From: an uncultured Clostridium sp.
Lineage (GTDB): Bacteria > Bacillota > Clostridia > TANB77 > CAG-508
Direction: 5' to 3'
NCBI GenBank assembly: GCA_946008205.1
Contig: CAMGAZ010000087.1
Location: forward strand, 1 to 6,433
DNA: 6,433 nucleotides
The position numbers and the translations under genes are program-made. This document shows positions 5,763 through 6,433 of the stretch, one piece after another (positions within the stretch are counted from its first letter, which is position 1; the number at the start of each line of letters is the position of its first letter). A model generated the notes under the pieces. The model was given only the letters and a program-made list of their open reading frames with translations. It was not told the origin of the DNA and searched no databases.

Positions 5763-6433
5763 AACCTTATATCATCACCGAAGAAGTAACAGATATTATA
5801 GTTACCTATAAATCGAGAAACGATGCGTTCTCCGTAACTATCAGCCAGATTGCTTATACTTAAATTAGTTGATATAACCGTTTTAGTAATCTTATTATTC
5901 TGATTTAGCAATCTAGCATTAATTATCGTAAACAATTCTGAAAATTTCATACTATTCATACTTTCGGTACCTAGATCATCAATAACTAATAGGTCGACTG
6001 TAAGAAGATTTTTTAATACGTTAAAGTCTGTTGACTTTCCGTAATCTATACTCTATGATTGAATCTAACATTATTGGAGCAGTTTGATAAAGTACAGTTT
6101 TATTTTTCTTTAACAATTCATTTGCTATACAATTGGAAAGAAAGGTTTTTCCTAAGCCAGTGTTTCCGGTGAATAATAAATTTTTTTCTTTTGGATTCTC
6201 AAAATTGTTTATAAAATTATCACAAATTTTTTTTATTATCTCTATGTTCTCTTTAGGAGAAATAGAAGAATTATATTTTTCTTTATTTATTTCTTGAGAA
6301 TATAAATTTGAAGAAAAATCATCGAAACTGTATTTAGAGATATCGAAACTATTAATTTTATTATATTCAATGTCAAATATACGCTGTTTCAAACAATTGC
6401 ACATTTTTGTTGAATAATTTTCAGTGATATATC
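5744..6433 (-). pseudogene. dnaC: DnaC/DnaI-like helicase loader ATPase, frameshifted and 5'-truncated by the window edge
   Basis: This is an AAA+ ATPase of the DnaC/DnaI/IstB group, probably loading the replicative helicase. The N-terminal part is outside the window; the frame is still open at 6433, so the Met codon at 6404 is probably internal. Reading leftwards one sees MCNCLKQR (the Cys-x-Cys half of the family's zinc-binding cysteines), Walker A GNTGLGKT, then SIIEYR, where the frame changes. After skipping one base near 6044, the next frame continues YGKSTDFNVLKNLLTVDLLV, Walker B LLVIDDLGTE, KTVISTNLS (sensor 1) and SYGERIVSRFIGN (arginine-finger region), ending KKRKC at 5744. Without the shift, translation stops at 6021. 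Motifs on both sides are intact, so the break is either a recent mutation or a one-base sequence error. Roughly 230 codons are visible of a family length near 300-330. DnaC is the better guess than transposon IstB because of the neighbourhood and the N-terminal cysteines. Confidence 0.85.

Noticed and set aside
6036..6052. Programmed ribosomal frameshift in the helicase loader
   Set aside because: The shift needed is +1 at a site without a slippery run, stop-codon pause or prfB-like CTTTGA, and no stem-loop is evident. A mutation or sequence error explains it more simply.

Overview
This is an AT-rich window from the chromosome of a low-GC Firmicute, most likely a member of the Clostridia. The evidence is the gene order mnmE - mnmG - rsmG - parA - parB - DUF4446 protein, strong AGGAGG-type ribosome binding sites, tRNA genes with an encoded CCA end, and a DnaC/DnaI-type helicase loader. 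This order is the classic origin-proximal block of Firmicutes, so the window probably lies close to oriC. I cannot name the species from sequence alone.

Layout. Positions 2-265 hold the C-terminal end of mnmE, cut by the window edge. A 222-base gap follows; it carries an exact 10-bp tandem repeat that matches two Spo0A boxes. mnmG (488-2365) and rsmG (2368-3084) are packed two bases apart. A clear housekeeping promoter, embedded in a 34-bp near-perfect palindrome, precedes parA (3194-3997, TTG start). parB (4000-4857) and a membrane-anchored DUF4446 protein (4873-5355) follow on the same strand. A hairpin ends that unit. A second strong promoter with an upstream A-tract then drives two serine tRNAs, anticodons UGA and GCU. 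Two terminator hairpins separate them from a convergent minus-strand gene, a dnaC/dnaI-like loader. That gene runs off the right edge and is broken by a +1 frameshift near 6044.

How the genes work together. MnmE and MnmG form the complex that modifies the wobble uridine (position 34) of certain tRNAs. RsmG methylates 16S rRNA. Together they make a translation-quality block. ParA and ParB segregate the chromosome origin and load SMC. DUF4446 is a protein of unknown role that appears here in the parAB transcription unit. The serine tRNAs and the helicase loader complete a core housekeeping neighbourhood. I see no mobile element, CRISPR array or defence system. The points most worth a second look are the frameshifted helicase loader, the palindrome over the parA promoter, the paired 0A boxes, and the DUF4446 linkage to parAB.
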